Assembly (NCBI GenBank): GCA_033239525.1
Contig: BSYO01000020.1
Coordinates: 5,147,892 to 5,211,891 of the forward strand
Direction: 5' to 3'
Length of the DNA stretch: 64,000 nt
Source: Nepenthes gracilis
Lineage: Eukaryota; Streptophyta; Magnoliopsida; Caryophyllales; Nepenthaceae
Numbering within the stretch: the first letter of the stretch is position 1; each line of letters starts with the position of its first letter. Below the pieces are notes generated by a model that saw nothing but the letters and a program-made list of their open reading frames with translations, did no database searches and was not told the origin of the DNA. The position numbers and the translations under genes were made by a program. Of this stretch, positions 10,991 through 23,979 are shown piece after piece.

Positions 10991-12502
10991 CAAAATGAAA
11001 TTAGACTTGCTCAAACCAAATGAAAAAATTAGTTCTATTGAATATTGAAATAGAAAAAGTGTGAAAATATAGCGAAATAGAAATAGATATTGTAATAAAT
11101 TAACATACTTAATATTAATACTTTGAATTAATAAAATATGAGAAACATAAAGTATAAATAGTATCATTATAATCCACCTTTGGGTGCAATTATAACACAC
11201 AAATTAACTATTATAGTAATTTTCAGTCATTTACAGAAATAATTAATAATGTTTTAAAATTCTAGTAAGTCTATTACATTTGGGTATCAATGATCATATT
11301 TAAAATAACAAATATTTACTAATTATCCTATTCAATTTATCAATCACGTAGAAATTGGTATATCTTTGGACCTATTATAATATCTACTGATTGAAAAATT
11401 ATAATACTTTAATTTTACAAAGTAATTAAATTAATATATGGAATAACTATATTAATTTTTTATTTCACGATTTAATATCTATAAAACTATTTAATCGGGA
11501 CATTTTGGCGGCTACCGAACTATATTGTTACATAAATATCCAATCGCAATTACTTTATACAATATCATAAATAATATCTGTATAAATCTAAACAAATAGC
11601 ATATAATCATAATAAAATGACAAATTAGATTTTACATTATATAAATAAATTACAGATATTAAATAAATAATTATTTTTATATAATATAATTATATATATA
11701 TATTATTTTATTTTATTTTATTTTACGTTAACATAAAACAAATTACTTTTCTATTTACAAAAAACGAACAAAGATTATATTAATTATATATATAATTTGA
11801 TTTAACTTTTCCTATCCAACGTTACTGTTCATCTTCCTTTTCCTTCGTAACGCCATTATTCAGATTTCTATTTCCCTTCGGCACCAGTAACGACAATAAC
11901 CGGTGCCGCTCCTACTGTCGCAATTAACCGATAACATAAACGGTTTCAATCGTCGCTTGGATTGATGGCAATCAACATACAAAATGCTTTGTTATTCTAT
12001 CAATGTTGACAAAATCGGCAACTATTCACGTCAGCCAGAAAATAATGGCTGAAGCAAGACGGCGGATGATGAATTTGGTGGGAACAAACCATAGTGGCGT
12101 CAAACTGTGGCAGTAAATGACGGCAGACGGCGGCAAGCGTCTAAAGCCATGAAAACTGTGATACGTTTGGCATCATAATACTGCCACAACAGTATAATTT
12201 TTTTTTAATATCATCACTGCTGGCAGAAGAAAGCGGACGATGAATAGTAGAAGGAAACGGTAGACGACGGTAGGCAGATACCGTCGCGGATGATAACTTC
12301 ATCTCATGCCATTCATGCCACTGCCCTTACTGGATCTAATAGCAAAAACTGAATCCATTAACAAGGACTAAATAGCATTTCGGCAGAATGGACATATCCT
12401 GCCGAGAAGAATTTCGGGCATCCAAAAAGCAAGATATGTACACTGAATCCATTAACAATATAAATCACTTTAATTAGAAGAAATACAATAATTAGAACCA
12501 AA
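10991..12502 (-). other. Long non-coding leader of the copia element
   Basis: About 1.5 kb between gag and the primer site with no coding signal. The part next to gag is very AT-rich. The stretch 11820-12460 is richer in GC, with G/C-balanced words such as GCGGCA/TGCCGC, and may be a separate insertion. TGAATCCATTAAC occurs three times (near 12350, 12444 and 12617), the last already inside the LTR. I see no gene here. Confidence 0.5.
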
Positions 12503-12514
12503 GCTCTGATATCA
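12503..12514 (-). other. Primer-binding site (tRNA-Met type)
   Basis: On the minus strand TGATATCAGAGC directly follows the LTR end. It differs by one base from TGGTATCAGAGC, the complement of the initiator Met tRNA 3' end that most copia elements use. It fixes the orientation of the element and the inner edge of its 5' LTR. Confidence 0.75.
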
Positions 12515-12516
12515 CA

Positions 12517-13084
12517 TGTAATAAAAATTTTAGTGAGATAGAATTTAATTTACAAGATCTTCATTATTATATTTTTTCATAAATTAATCAATCGTAAAAA
12601 TAAATTTAACGTACCTGAATCCATTAACGTTTTCTTTATGTAATATTATAATTGTTCTTGTATCAAAGAATTAGGAGATAATTTCTCTATCTTCTTTTTA
12701 TAATTTGTAAAACTTAAAACAAAATCTTGTGTGTGTCTCAAAAATGATTGTTAAGGACATCCTTTTATACAGGAAGAGATGACCATTCCCAAATTACTAA
12801 AATGCCCCTCCTTTCGCCCAAGAGACGCATCATGAACAAACATAATCGTTGAGAAGTGATATCCATTCGCTCAACGGGTATATCTCAAAGAGACATATTC
12901 ATTTATTAAAGGACATATTTATTGAAAAATAATATATCCTTTCTATCAAAAAATATATTTTAAACGGGTGTATCTTTTAGAAAATTTTTCTTTGTTATAT
13001 ATATAAACTAATATGATTGTTTAATCATTTCAATAAATCAATAATTCATATGTCATGTGGGACATATGTCTAATATCATTGACA
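12517..13084 (-). repeat. 5' LTR of the older copia element
   Basis: The inner edge (TGTAAT on the plus strand at 12517) is set by the primer site. The outer edge is put at 13084 because TTGACA there gives a TGT..ACA pairing with the other end; this edge is uncertain. A minus-strand TATA box (CTGTATAAAAGG, around 12765) supports LTR identity. The partner LTR is outside the window. Confidence 0.6.
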
Positions 13085-13290
13085 ATAATTTGTACCAATA
13101 ATCAAATCGGTTGTTTGAGCATGGGAGCCTTGTCTAATTAGCTTCCCTTGTACTATTGATTCATTAAATTTGCTTTGATAGTCATAGGAAAACTAAAGGG
13201 AGTGAGGGAGATTTGTTCAAACTTTAGTTAGATTTTGAGTAAATGTCCTAAAAAAAATAATTCTTCTTTGTTGGTCATACAAGAAATATA
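13085..13290. other. Flank between two retroelements, half of a broken duplication
   Basis: No gene. The segment from about 13213 (CAAACTTTAGTTAGATTTTG) to 13290 is repeated at about 22017-22085, on the other side of the gypsy element that starts at 13291. Confidence 0.7.
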
Positions 13291-15009
13291 TAACTTTTGA
13301 GTACTAATTATTAATTTTGATGTCGTTTGTTTATTTTGGATCAGTTTAATATATATTAGATGATAAAAATTTGGTTAAAAATCAATTAAGTGTATCAGGT
13401 TTGACACTTGTATGCATTTGATGCGCGTTCATACGTATTTTAGGCAAATTATTTGATCCATGAAATGCACTTTTGCAGCGTTTATACACAGAATTGATAA
13501 ATAGTTCACACCTAAGCCACACTTGATGCAACAATTATGCATGGCAAAGAGTTGAGGCAGTGTCTGATGTGTACTTGATTGGTGTTCATATATCTGTTTG
13601 TGTATATAAATTATACTGATAGTATTTTCGAGCAAATTTTGTTGGAAAGAGGAGAAGGATAGAGAAAGAGAAGCAAAAAATGAGAGAAGAAGTGAAGGAA
13701 GGTAATTTTGAAGCTTCATTTTGTCAAATTTGTCAAATTAAATGGTAAAGGTATATATTTTTAAATTCAATCTTTGGCCTATTTCAGTTTTTCTCTAGCT
13801 TTATTATGTTTGGTGATTTATTACACACGCATAACATCCTTTAGTTTCCCTATTTTAAATGCGTATGTATAGATGTAGTTTTACTGGTTGTTTTGATATT
13901 TTATTTTGGTTTTACTAAAAATTTGAGAAATTTATTTCTTTATACAAAATAAGTAATTGTTTTGAAATGTTATGTTTATTTATAAAATATTTGTAAAGAA
14001 AAAAGTTATAAAAGCATGCATTTGGTTCTTACATATGCAATTCTATGCGTGTATTTTGAGTTAAACTCTATTTTATTATTTACTTTAATATTTATTTTTT
14101 TTATAGGGTAAAAAATTTTATATTTATACTTTACTAGAGTAAAAGTTTTATACTTTTTCATTAAAAAGGAAAAGTTCTATACATTTATTATAAAGTCTCC
14201 CAATTTGATAATTTGTTAAAAATCATCGTAAGAAATTAAACGGAACTAATATATTCAAACGTTTTAGTATATTTAGACAAGTTTAAATATTACATCTATC
14301 ATCCACATGGGGTAAAAAAATAGCATTTGATCTCATCTATAGAAAGTAATATATGAACAACCTATCTATGAGTCTAAATAATAGTGATTTGGTCTAAGGT
14401 TACAAAAATATAGGTAACCATTCCTCAAAATTAGTCTTTTGATATTTGATTCTTAAATTTGACAAGTTTTTGGATTTTTGATACTTTTGCCTGAATCCGA
14501 TTTGACATTTGATATATTTGACTTTGAGACTTGCACATTTTGATTACCATTTGGATTTATAATATACAACTTTGGATAATTTTGTACATTCAGATTATTT
14601 GATATTCGCATTCGAGTTATGAATTTTATGTACAAGATCATTATTAGACATTTGTTAATAGGCAATTAGACATATTTAGACATTTGACTTATATGAAATT
14701 TTGTACATGTGTTGCTATTTATGCTTCTTTGTTCTAATTTATTGATATATTAGTTTTGTTATATATATACTGATATTTACTGGACATTTAATTTATAATT
14801 TTTCTATTTCTAGCCCTTTCAAATTAGATAGCTATAGTTTATGGTTCTTAGAAAGATTTTATTTATACTTTATGGTTCTTAGATATGTAATTGGATTTGT
14901 CTTTGTATTTCGATTTTGTTGAAAAGCTTTTGTGCAGATGGATGTTAGCATGTTGTATATGTTGATTTTTACGGAGATTTATTTGATTTACTAATATTAT
15001 GTTAGTGAT
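13291..15009 (+). repeat. Left LTR of the gypsy element, first segment
   Basis: It starts TAACTTTTGAGTACTAATTA, matching TGACTTTTGACTTCTAACTA at the start of the right LTR, so the initial TG has mutated to TA. Homology with 19811-21500 continues throughout. A TATA box TATATAA lies at 13603-13609. The LTR is interrupted at 15009 by a nested insertion and resumes at 17440. Confidence 0.8.
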
Positions 15010-17434
15010 TGTGACGGACCGTATTTCTAACCGAAATCTGGTAGAGTTTCGTCAGAAAAATGGTCACCAAACAAATACAACTTGTACAAAACTCTATATA
15101 ATAAACAATATATAACCACACATTACATCATAGGATCTAAAAATAACCACAACAAATATATGACATCAATGTCATAACTCCGAGTATGATGTTGACTCAA
15201 ATAAGATGTTACTAAGTTTCCAAACAAACCATACGAACCGGTGGAATATATGCATCCATCAAATACAGCGAAAACTAAGCTACATGAATATCATCATCAT
15301 ACACATACATCAACATACAAAACCCTCTAAAATATATAGAATACTCCCTAAAAAGTAGTACAATTCTATACAAATTAAGTCCTCAAGATTATCTTCCAAG
15401 TTTTCAACATAGCCGACTTCTAATCCTCTATCACACCCTATCGGGTATAAGATCGTACTCATTTGGAAGTAAGAAAAAAGTAAGAACGAGAAAAATACTT
15501 AACAAGTATAATGTAATCAAAGATAATAAATAATATATGTAAAATAAAATAGATGAGGAATATATGAGTATAATGAAGATGGATAAATATAAATCATAAT
15601 CAGATACCTTTTTCCGAATACATCTTTCTTTCCTGATTTACCGATCTTTCTTTAGGTTCTAAAATATGTATAACTTCTTTACTTTGCAGACAAGGGCCAG
15701 TAGGCCTTACCAGTTAACGGAGTAGCCGATCGAGAAATAGAATATGTTTTTACCTATACATTCTAAAGCGCTACCCATGAATCTCAATTTTAACGTCTTA
15801 CGGTGGATGGTGCCCGATACCAAGGGCTAAATAACAGATATGCTAGACATACAACTTTAACGTTCCATGGCGAATAGTGCCTGATACTGAGGGCCAAATA
15901 ACAAATATGCTACGCATACAATTTTAACGTCCCATGGTAAACAGTGCCTGATACCGAGGACCAAATAATAGATATGCTGCCCATGCAACTTTAACGTCCC
16001 ACGGCAGATAGTACCCGATACCTAGAGCCAAATAACAGGTTTACCACCAGAGTATCTCCCATGATATAGGAGTATTTCTCGACCTGCTACTGTAATATCC
16101 TAAGGCGTACTAAAAAATATCACCCGCTACAATATACGGTTAGGATAATCTTTAAGTTTTCAATGTAATATTAATAGTATGCCAGGAGATACTACCCTCT
16201 GAAATATAAATCCGTGGTCTAGGTTTTATAATTTTTTTATTATTTAAGGAAAAATTCACCAAACTTCTTTTACAAAATTTTTATTCCGAGAGAACGAATC
16301 ATAAATATGTCAAATTGTGGCATTCCCTTTGGATACTTTACATACCTTCCATAATTCTTAATACGGATGCAGATAATCATTTTCTTATAAGTTCATGCCT
16401 CCACATGCTTTCAATTATGCAACATAATTTCAATTATTTTCATAAATAGTCATAAAACTTAGAACATGTAAAAAATTCTTACCATCGTAAACCAAATGTA
16501 ACTTTAAAATTTTTGGACAACAAATACCTTCATAATTACATGCAACATAATTTTAAGAATATATACAAAGTCATATACGAAATGAATATGTCGATAATAA
16601 TTTCAATTTACGTCCAATAATATTCCCGGAATACATAAAATTAACGTATATAAAATATGTGTATATAAATGCCAAATAATCAAAATACCTACGTCCATAA
16701 AGTTAGGATTTTCAAATTTTAAAACCAAATCATGCACAAACCCTAATTATTATGGGTAAAGATGCCAAGGCACAAGTTAGGATTTTTGAGTGTACAAATC
16801 CGTATAAAACTACCAAATCAGACACTCAATCGATAAATTGATATATACAAAGTATGGGTATCCGTATTCTAAAACCAATTCATGTATAAATATTAAAATA
16901 AACGGGTAAAATTATTCCAAGAATGGGTTAGCGTTTCACATGCGAAAAACTGATCAAAACTAAGAAATCGGATATAAAATTCACATATGTGCATGCTCAA
17001 GTTATGGGTAATAAGAAAATACAAATATGGATTGGTATCGAAATAAAAATATCCAAGGGGATTGGAATTAATAATGCAAAATGGTAAATAGAAGAACATA
17101 AGTGTACTTATCTCGACTCGATCTATCACTATTCCAACTAGCTCCAATACGGATTCGAACCCGAAAACATCGATCTCTCCTTTCTCTCTTTTCTCCCTCT
17201 CTCTCTTCACATTGGAATGCCGCAAAGCTGCCCAAAAGAAAACCCTCTCGCGTCTTAAATCTTGGGCTGGCGCTACGCGCTTGGATCCAGTGTCGCCTCA
17301 GGAGCCCAACACGCCTACTCCACCGATTCATTCCACGGTCCTGAAACTAAATTTTTTCACATTGATTAAGTCTAATCTTGATTATATTAAATTAATTACC
17401 CATAATTACGATATTCGAAAATCGGTACATTACA
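15010..17434. mobile_element. Nested 2425-bp solo LTR (gypsy-like)
   Basis: The insert starts TGTGACGGACC and ends GTACATTACA. It is flanked by a perfect 5-bp duplication GTGAT (15005-15009 and 17435-17439), and removing it rejoins the surrounding LTR. TGT..ACA termini, 5-bp duplication, absence of coding domains and length fit a solo LTR of a long-LTR gypsy lineage. It contains four 67-bp tandem repeats. The minus-strand ORF 16893-17225 inside has no recognisable domain and I do not count it as a gene. Confidence 0.8.
15785..16050. repeat. Four tandem repeats of 67 bp
   Basis: The word TTTAACGT recurs with spacing of exactly 67 bp (TAACGT at 15791, 15858, 15925 and 15992). Each unit continues with CCCGATACC-like and CCAAATAACA-like words and ends near GATATGCT..CATAC. 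The copies differ at many sites. They lie in the middle of the nested solo LTR. Confidence 0.85.
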
Positions 17435-17439
17435 GTGAT

Positions 17440-17732
17440 TGTGATGATTATTTTGCTTTAGCATTTTGATCATGTAGTATTTGGATTGTCATCTTTCCTT
17501 ATGATTCATATAGCAAGTTATGACTAGTATTTGATGTCTACATAGGTAGTTCAGAGTATTCTTGTAGCATTTGTCATGATATTTACCAGCGGTTTATTTA
17601 ACTTTTGTCAAGTTCAACCCAATCTTGGGATTTGCATTGGGACTACTTTCTTTATGGTCGCATTAAAACAAGTCATGAATTTAATTATGATTATTATTTA
17701 TTGCCTACTTTTAATTTAGATTTATGGTAATA
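17440..17732 (+). repeat. Left LTR of the gypsy element, second segment
   Basis: Continues the homology with the end of the right LTR (about 21600-21898), including the shared word AGTTATGACYAGTATTTGAT. The end is set just before TGGTATCAAATA at 17734, a degraded Met-type primer-binding site. Confidence 0.75.
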
Positions 17733-19810
17733 ATGGTATCAAATAAAGTTCATGAGGAGGTATCTTACATCATTTTAATGAACTAAATATTTAAATATTT
17801 TTCATGATAAGTATCATAAAGTCTGAAAATTGAAGATTCAAAAGTCAGGGATCCAGGAGTAGAGGATCACTTTTTAGCTGAGAAGATAATTACTTAGCAA
17901 AAATAGGCCGTATGAATGATATTATCGATATAATGATCTAGTGGCAAGATAAAAATTTAGCCATGAGGAGGGTGGCAGAAAAAGGGAACGGCATGACACT
18001 CTTTGACCGTTTTACTAATGAGCATGTTCCGAAATCTTTGAGTGAATCAGACCCTATCAAAATAGAAAATTAGATATACTGAGTAATTGATTACCCTAAA
18101 AAAGATAGGGTAAGGCTTGCTACCTATAATCTTGAAGGAGAAGTGGATAGGTAGTGGGCCACTCAATAACGAGTCTTGGGAATGGATAATGAAAAAAATT
18201 CATAGGATGTGTTTATGAAAGCTTTTATGAAAAAAAAAAAATTCATCAAGTGTTTAAGAGATAAAGGAAGATGGATTCACCTATTTGAGGTAAGGATGTC
18301 AAACGGTGGCAAAATAAAATACCAATTTACTGAATAATCCCACTTTATCCACATGTGGTGGCGAACGAAGCCCATTGAGCTTGAAAGTTTTTATAAGAGT
18401 TGCAAAACTCGATTAGGAAGTAGTTAGTGCCCTTTTGATTGAGAATTTACAGTAAAATTCTCAATTGGGTCCTACTCCCCAAGTTAGAATTGGAGAGGAA
18501 AAAGTTTTTCAAAATAAGATTGGAGAGTAGAGGTCAAAGCTCTAAGAACAGAGGCTCCCATTTCGAGTCCAAGGCTTAAGACCAAAAAAGGGAGCCAAGG
18601 TTAAGTGTTCACCTACGAAGCTTGATATTCAAAGGCAATGTGCAAGCATTGTAGCAAGTATCATGTTGAGAGACAATGTTATTAACAAAATGGAGCTTGG
18701 TTTAATTGTGGCCAAATTGGCCATATGGTGAACGATTGTTTGTTTTCTCCTAAATGTTCAGAGAAGAAGCTCTTTATTTCTAAAAGGACCTTTGCAACAA
18801 CGACAAAGACCGTAAGGGTAAACTTATCAATTATTAAAGGTATTATATAAATCTTTGACTCTATGGCTCGTGTGTTAATTGATCCCAGGTCTACGCACTC
18901 TTTCATGGCCCCTAATTTTGTTTGTAAATCGCATATGCAACCTCAAATTTTGGAGTTTGTATTAGTGGTATTTACCCCGATGGCTAAGTTTTTATTAGTT
19001 GATATCATGTATCCTCAATGTTTAGTTTAGGCCAATGGATTTGAGTTTTTGACAAACTTTATTTTACTTGATATGTCCAATTTTGATGTCATTTTAGAAA
19101 TAAAGTAGTTAACATTTTATCATATTAGTATGAATTGTTTTGATAAATCTATTCTGTTCTTTATTCAAGGATATAATTTTTTTTTTTAGTTCCAAGGGAA
19201 GATTGGGAAGAAGTCAATTGGATTGATTTTGACTCTACAAACGAGTTATTTGATTTAAGATGGATTTCGAGCTTACTTAGCCTATGCCACCGCTTCTGGA
19301 AGCCATAGCATATCAACTGAATAAATTTTGATAATATGTAAATTAGAGGATATTTTTTTGAATGATTTGCCTGAGTTACTTCCAAATCGAGAAATTAAAT
19401 TTGTTGTTGATATGATACCAATATTTGTACTAATTTTTAGGACTCTCTATAAAATAGTTTTATCTGAATTAAAAGAATTGAAGTAGTAATTATAGGAGTT
19501 GTTGAAGAAAAAATTTATTTGACCAAATGTGTCACTATAGGGAGCACATGTACTCTTCATGAAGATGACGGATTGATGAAGTTGTGTATTGATTATCAAA
19601 AATTGAATAAAATTACGATCAAGAATAAGAGCCATCTGCTAAAAATTGATGACTTGTTTGATTAGTTGTAATAAGTTCAAATTTTTTCTAAGATAAATTT
19701 GTGCTCAAGTAACCACCAATTGAGATTAAGCGGGAAAAATACCCCTATTTATTTGAGTCTTATAGTACATAAATTTTAAAAATAAAATTTTTATAAGGAT
19801 GGAAGAGTTG
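17733..19810 (+). pseudogene. Gypsy gag, protease and partial reverse transcriptase
   Basis: A decayed reading visible only in pieces. It begins with a degraded primer site (17734). A gag motif ATYNLEGEVDR is near 18117. Two zinc-knuckle-like boxes follow, CKHCSKYHVERQC near 18643 and FNCGQIGHMVNDC near 18702. The protease box MARVLIDPRSTHSF at about 18864 has Arg for the usual Gly after the catalytic Asp-Pro. Reverse transcriptase starts near 19570 ([16 protein letters not shown], then FSKINLCSSNHQLRL) and ends abruptly near 19735. The rest of pol is deleted. A purine-rich tract AAGGATGGAAGAG (19796-19808) is the likely polypurine tract. Confidence 0.8.
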
Positions 19811-21898
19811 TGACTTTTGACTTCTAACTATTAATTTTGATATTGTTAGTTTATTTTGGATTAATTTAAAAAAATATTATATAATAAAAATTTAGTTAGA
19901 AATCGGTTAAGAGTATCAGGATTGGTGTTAGACGTGCACTTGACATGTGCTCTTAGGTAGATTATATGATGCTCGAAGCATGCCTCTCCAGTGCTTATGC
20001 GTAAAATTGACACATTGCTCGCTCCAAACCACACTTGATATGGCGCTCGCACATGCCTAAGAGTTTGAGTAGTTCCTGATGTGCGCCTAACTGGCGCTCG
20101 TACTCTGATTTGTGTATATAACTTGTGCTAACACTTTTTTCGGGTAGGTTTCATGTGATAGAAGAGAAGGAGAGAGAAAAAGAAAAAAGAGAGGAGAGGA
20201 AGAGAAAGAAGATAATTTTGAAATATTATTTTATCAGATCAATCAGATTAAATATAAATTTTTTCAAGCTCGAACATTGGTCTATTTCAATTTTTCTCTA
20301 ATTTTATTTCTATTTAGTGGTTTATTATATATACGTGTCACTCTTTACTTCCTCTCACTTTGAATACATATGCATATATGTAATTTTATCGATTATTTTG
20401 AAATTTCTGCTTTGGTTTTACTAAACATTTGAGAAGCTTGTTTGTTATAAAAAAAAATTAGGAAATATTATATTTATATAAAATATTTACAAAGAAAAAA
20501 GTCATAAAAGTTTACATTTGGGTCTTACGTGTAATATTTCATACATGTACTTCGACTCAGACTCTATTTTATTATTTACTTTAATATTTATACTTTTTAT
20601 AAGATAAAAATTTTTATATTTGTATTTTTTTAGAATAAAAGTTTTGTTTTTTTTATTAGAGAGAAGAAGTTTTAAATATTGGTTATAAAGTCCTCTTAAG
20701 TTGGTATTTTATTGAGAACTATTATAAAAAATTAAATAAAATTAACATATTTGAACATTCTAATATATTTAGGTATATTTAAAAATTACACATATCATCC
20801 ATAGATCGTAAAAAAAAATGACATTTGACCCAATCTATGAAAAGTAATATATAAACTGCCTGCATATATGTCTAAATAATGGTGATTCAGCTAAAATCGT
20901 TGGGAGTATGTGTAACCCTACATCAAAGTTTTTCTTTTCATCTTTGATTCTCAAATTTGGTATATTTTTGAATTTTTTGTCATTTCACATGCATCTGATT
21001 TAATATTCTAGATGTTTGACTTTAAAACTTGTAAATTTTTACTATCATTTGGATTTATGATATCGGAATTTAGATAATTTTATACATCTGGACCATTTAA
21101 TATTCATATTCGGGTTATAAATTTTGAATATGAGATCATATTTGAGCATTTGATAATTAACTATTGGACACCTTTAGACATTTGCCTAATATGAAATTTT
21201 GTACATGTTTTTATTATCTTTACTTCATGGTTCTCATTTATGGACATACAGGTTTCATTATATATACACTAATATTTGTTGAGTATTCAATTTATAATTT
21301 TATTATTTCTAACCCTTTTAGATTAGAGGGTTATAGATTATTTACAGAGAGTTTGGTCAAGGATATTTAGAGGGATTTTATTTATACTTTATGGGTTTTA
21401 GATCTTTAGTTGGGTCTATATTTATATTTTAATTTTATGGAAGAAATTTTGTACAAGTGGATGTTAGCATGTTGTATATGGTCTGTCTATTTGTACACAT
21501 TGGCTTAACTCACTCCTAACCTTGTTAGACACTGCAAAGAATACATAATAATTGATTTTTGATGAGATTTATTTGGTTTGTTTTAGTATCTGGTTAGCAA
21601 TTGTAATAATTATTCTGATTTGGCATTTTGATCTTGCAGCATTTGCATTGTCGTCTTTCCTTACGATATGTATCACAAGTTATGACCAGTATTTGATATT
21701 CGGATAGCTAGTTTAGAAAAATCATATAGTTATTGTCATGATCTTCACCAACGGTTTATTTGACTTTGTCAGGTCCGACTTAGTCTTAGGATTTGCATAG
21801 AGTTATTTTCTTTATAATTACATCAAAATAATTTATGAATTTAATTATAATTATTATTATTTATTATTAATTTTTGGTCAGATTCGTAATAAAATACA
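19811..21898 (+). repeat. Right LTR of the gypsy element
   Basis: Starts TGACTTTTGAC after a purine-rich tract and ends near AATACA at 21898; length is 2088 bp. It aligns with 13291-15009 plus 17440-17732 (about 2.0 kb). A TATA box TATATAA is at 20115-20121, matching that of the left LTR. No ORF of note. Confidence 0.8.
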
Positions 21899-22200
21899 TT
21901 ATGGTTCATTCTCCACATCTTACTATGAAGGCTCAATTATTGAGTCCATTATTGTTATAACCTACTATTCTAGTTTAGGATTAGGACTTCTTCCTCCATA
22001 CTTAAATGGAGGATTGTTTAAACTTTAGTTAGATTTTGAGGACATATCATAAAAAAGCAATTCTTCATTATCGGTCATATATGAAATGCCTATGGTTCAT
22101 TCTCCACATCTTTCCATGAAGGCTCAATTATCGAGCTGTACAATAAATTCATTGTTGTCATATCCTATTATTTTATGTAAGATTCAGTACTTCTTCCCCC
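21899..22200. repeat. Tandem duplication next to the gypsy element
   Basis: TATGGTTCATTCTCCACATC with its following roughly 100 bp occurs at about 21900 and again at about 22091. The segment between (about 22017-22085) matches the DNA left of the gypsy element at 13213-13290. The simplest reading is an existing tandem duplication of roughly 190 bp, into one copy of which the gypsy element inserted. Confidence 0.7.
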
Positions 22201-23679
22201 CATGCTTCATCTATCTCCAATTTTTTATTCCATCTAATTATTCTAAACACATCTTCCGTGTCTGTCTGTTTGAAACTTGTTATGCATATCTATCCAGATG
22301 TGTTTCGTTTGTCATTGAGTATGTTGATTTGGCCCTGAAGCTGGCTATTGCCACATAAATTACAACAACATTTATATTTTTATTGGGTGGAAATAAGTTC
22401 ATAATGGAGCCTTAACCACATAAAAGTAGAAATAGAGAGGATTATTTTGAATACATGGAGTAGGTGATTAATGGAGTGGGATGTGGAACTGAGAAGTAAA
22501 ATTCCTGTGTTTGCATTTTTATAGTAAAATGCCCGTGATCTGTGATTTCTATTTTTGTAGTAAAACACTTTTGTTTGCATTTCTGCAGTAAAACAATTGA
22601 ATCATTTTTTAACTAATTTTTTTAGTCTTATATTTACATATATTATAGTTTATAATTACAGTTAATGGATCAATTACATTTTAACTTGTCTAATGAGAAG
22701 AAAAAGAAGATGGCAGCCCTGCCAATTGCATAGACTAACATTTATCATACTATTTAGTTGTTTTTATGTATGTTAAGTACAATTTTAAGTGTCAAATATT
22801 ATGGACTTATAATTATAAGATCTTACGGAATTAATTTTTTGAAGCTTGTGCTCTTCAAATTGTGTCAGATATTAAAAAATATTAGGAGATTTATCTATTA
22901 AAACACATACTTGTTAATAAATGATAATATTCTTGTATATTATTGTGTGTCATGTCAAAAATAAGACAATTACACATAATTTTAAAATGCTAGGTCAGAC
23001 GGTAAATAAAATATTTAATAATATTTTAATTGTAATTATGTATCTACAAGTGCACTTGTTTAAATGGTCAAAACCTATTTAGTTGGATGATAATTTTATA
23101 TATCCTTTATTGTATCTATATAATAAATATATTAGAGAACTTACTCAGTTGATATGTACTAATAAAACTGTGTAAGGGCATTACATAAAATACACATAAA
23201 AATTAAGGTTCCTATTACATATCAATTTGTATATGTACTGTCTAGTTGGGAAGAATTTACTATAAATTTTAAAATTTTACGAGATAGACTAAGTATGAGA
23301 CATGGACTAAAAGTTTTCAATGGTAAGATTTCAAATTATTGAAAGAAATATAATATTTCACATGGGATGTTTTCTTGTGTGATGAAATAGAGTTTTTTTA
23401 TATAGGTATTTGAGACGAGGGGCACTGTGCTATGACCCTGTCCATTGGATTAAATCCAACGGGCAGGGTTTCTTCCTTTTTTTTTATTTTCTTTTTTTTC
23501 CCATTTTTAAAATTTTTTAACCCTTTTTTTTTCTTTTTTCTTTTCTTTTATATTTTTAATTTGTATATATTTTAATTATTTTTATAAAATATAAGTCCAT
23601 ATAAAAAGTAAATATATAAATAAATTTATTTATGAATTGGAATAAAATTTTATTTTCTATTAAATACTCGTATTTATAT
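22201..23679. other. AT-rich intergenic DNA
   Basis: No gene recognised. Three imperfect copies of a unit containing GTTTGCATTT and AGTAAAA lie at about 22496-22592. A pyrimidine-rich run is at 23460-23560. Short ORFs here have no domain signal. Confidence 0.5.
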
Positions 23680-23892
23680 TTATATTTTATAAATTTATGA
23701 AATAATAATTTTATAATTATATATTTTAAAATATTATGATAAAAATAGAATTATATTTTAAAAATTTATAAAATAATAATTTATGGTCATATATTGTTAA
23801 AATATTATTATATAAGGAAGATTATATTTTATAAACTTATAAAATAATAATTTTATAATAACATATTTTATAATATTATTATATTAATAGAA
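23680..23892. repeat. Three tandem 71-bp AT-rich repeats
   Basis: Copies at 23680-23750, 23751-23821 and 23822-23892 each start TTATATTTTA (or nearly so) and share TTATAAAATAATAATTT. The exact 71-bp period in all three makes this a true minisatellite, not just simple AT-richness. Confidence 0.85.
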
Positions 23893-23979
23893 TTTAAAAA
23901 TTATGAAAAATATTTTTTTAATATTCTCTTATTTTTTTAAAAAAATAAAAATTATAATGTATTTATTACACAATTTTGG

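Larger units (their letters stand above)
7217..13084 (-). mobile_element. Older Ty1/copia element, host of the nested Sirevirus
   Basis: Read on the minus strand from the right: LTR (12517 to about 13084), primer site (12503-12514), long leader, gag (about 10990-10230), protease (about 10170), integrase (about 9700-8900), reverse transcriptase (8573-7785) and RNase H (to 7217). RNase H is cut in mid-domain at the Sirevirus LTR edge; its remainder and 3' LTR should lie left of the window. All domains carry frameshifts and stops, and the sequence is AT-rich, consistent with considerable age. Confidence 0.85.
13291..21898 (+). mobile_element. Deleted Ty3/gypsy element with about 2-kb LTRs
   Basis: Two homologous LTRs (13291-17732, interrupted, and 19811-21898) enclose a short plus-strand internal region with gag, zinc knuckle, protease and the start of reverse transcriptase. 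Most of reverse transcriptase and all of RNase H and integrase are missing, so it is an internal-deletion derivative. The RT wording ([15 protein letters not shown]) fits chromovirus/Tekay-type gypsy elements. The LTRs differ at many positions, and the left one has itself been hit by a later insertion, so this is an old element. Confidence 0.82.

Noticed and set aside
15785..16050. Four regular 67-bp repeats considered as a CRISPR-like array
   Set aside because: Units are directly adjacent without spacers and lie inside a plant LTR; this is a tandem repeat.
16893..17344. Overlapping ORFs on both strands near the right end of the nested solo LTR
   Set aside because: They fall inside a TG..CA insert with a perfect target duplication and show no retroelement or host domain.
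22086..22358. 90-residue ORF next to the gypsy element
   Set aside because: It begins in duplicated flank sequence and has a composition expected by chance from AT-rich DNA.
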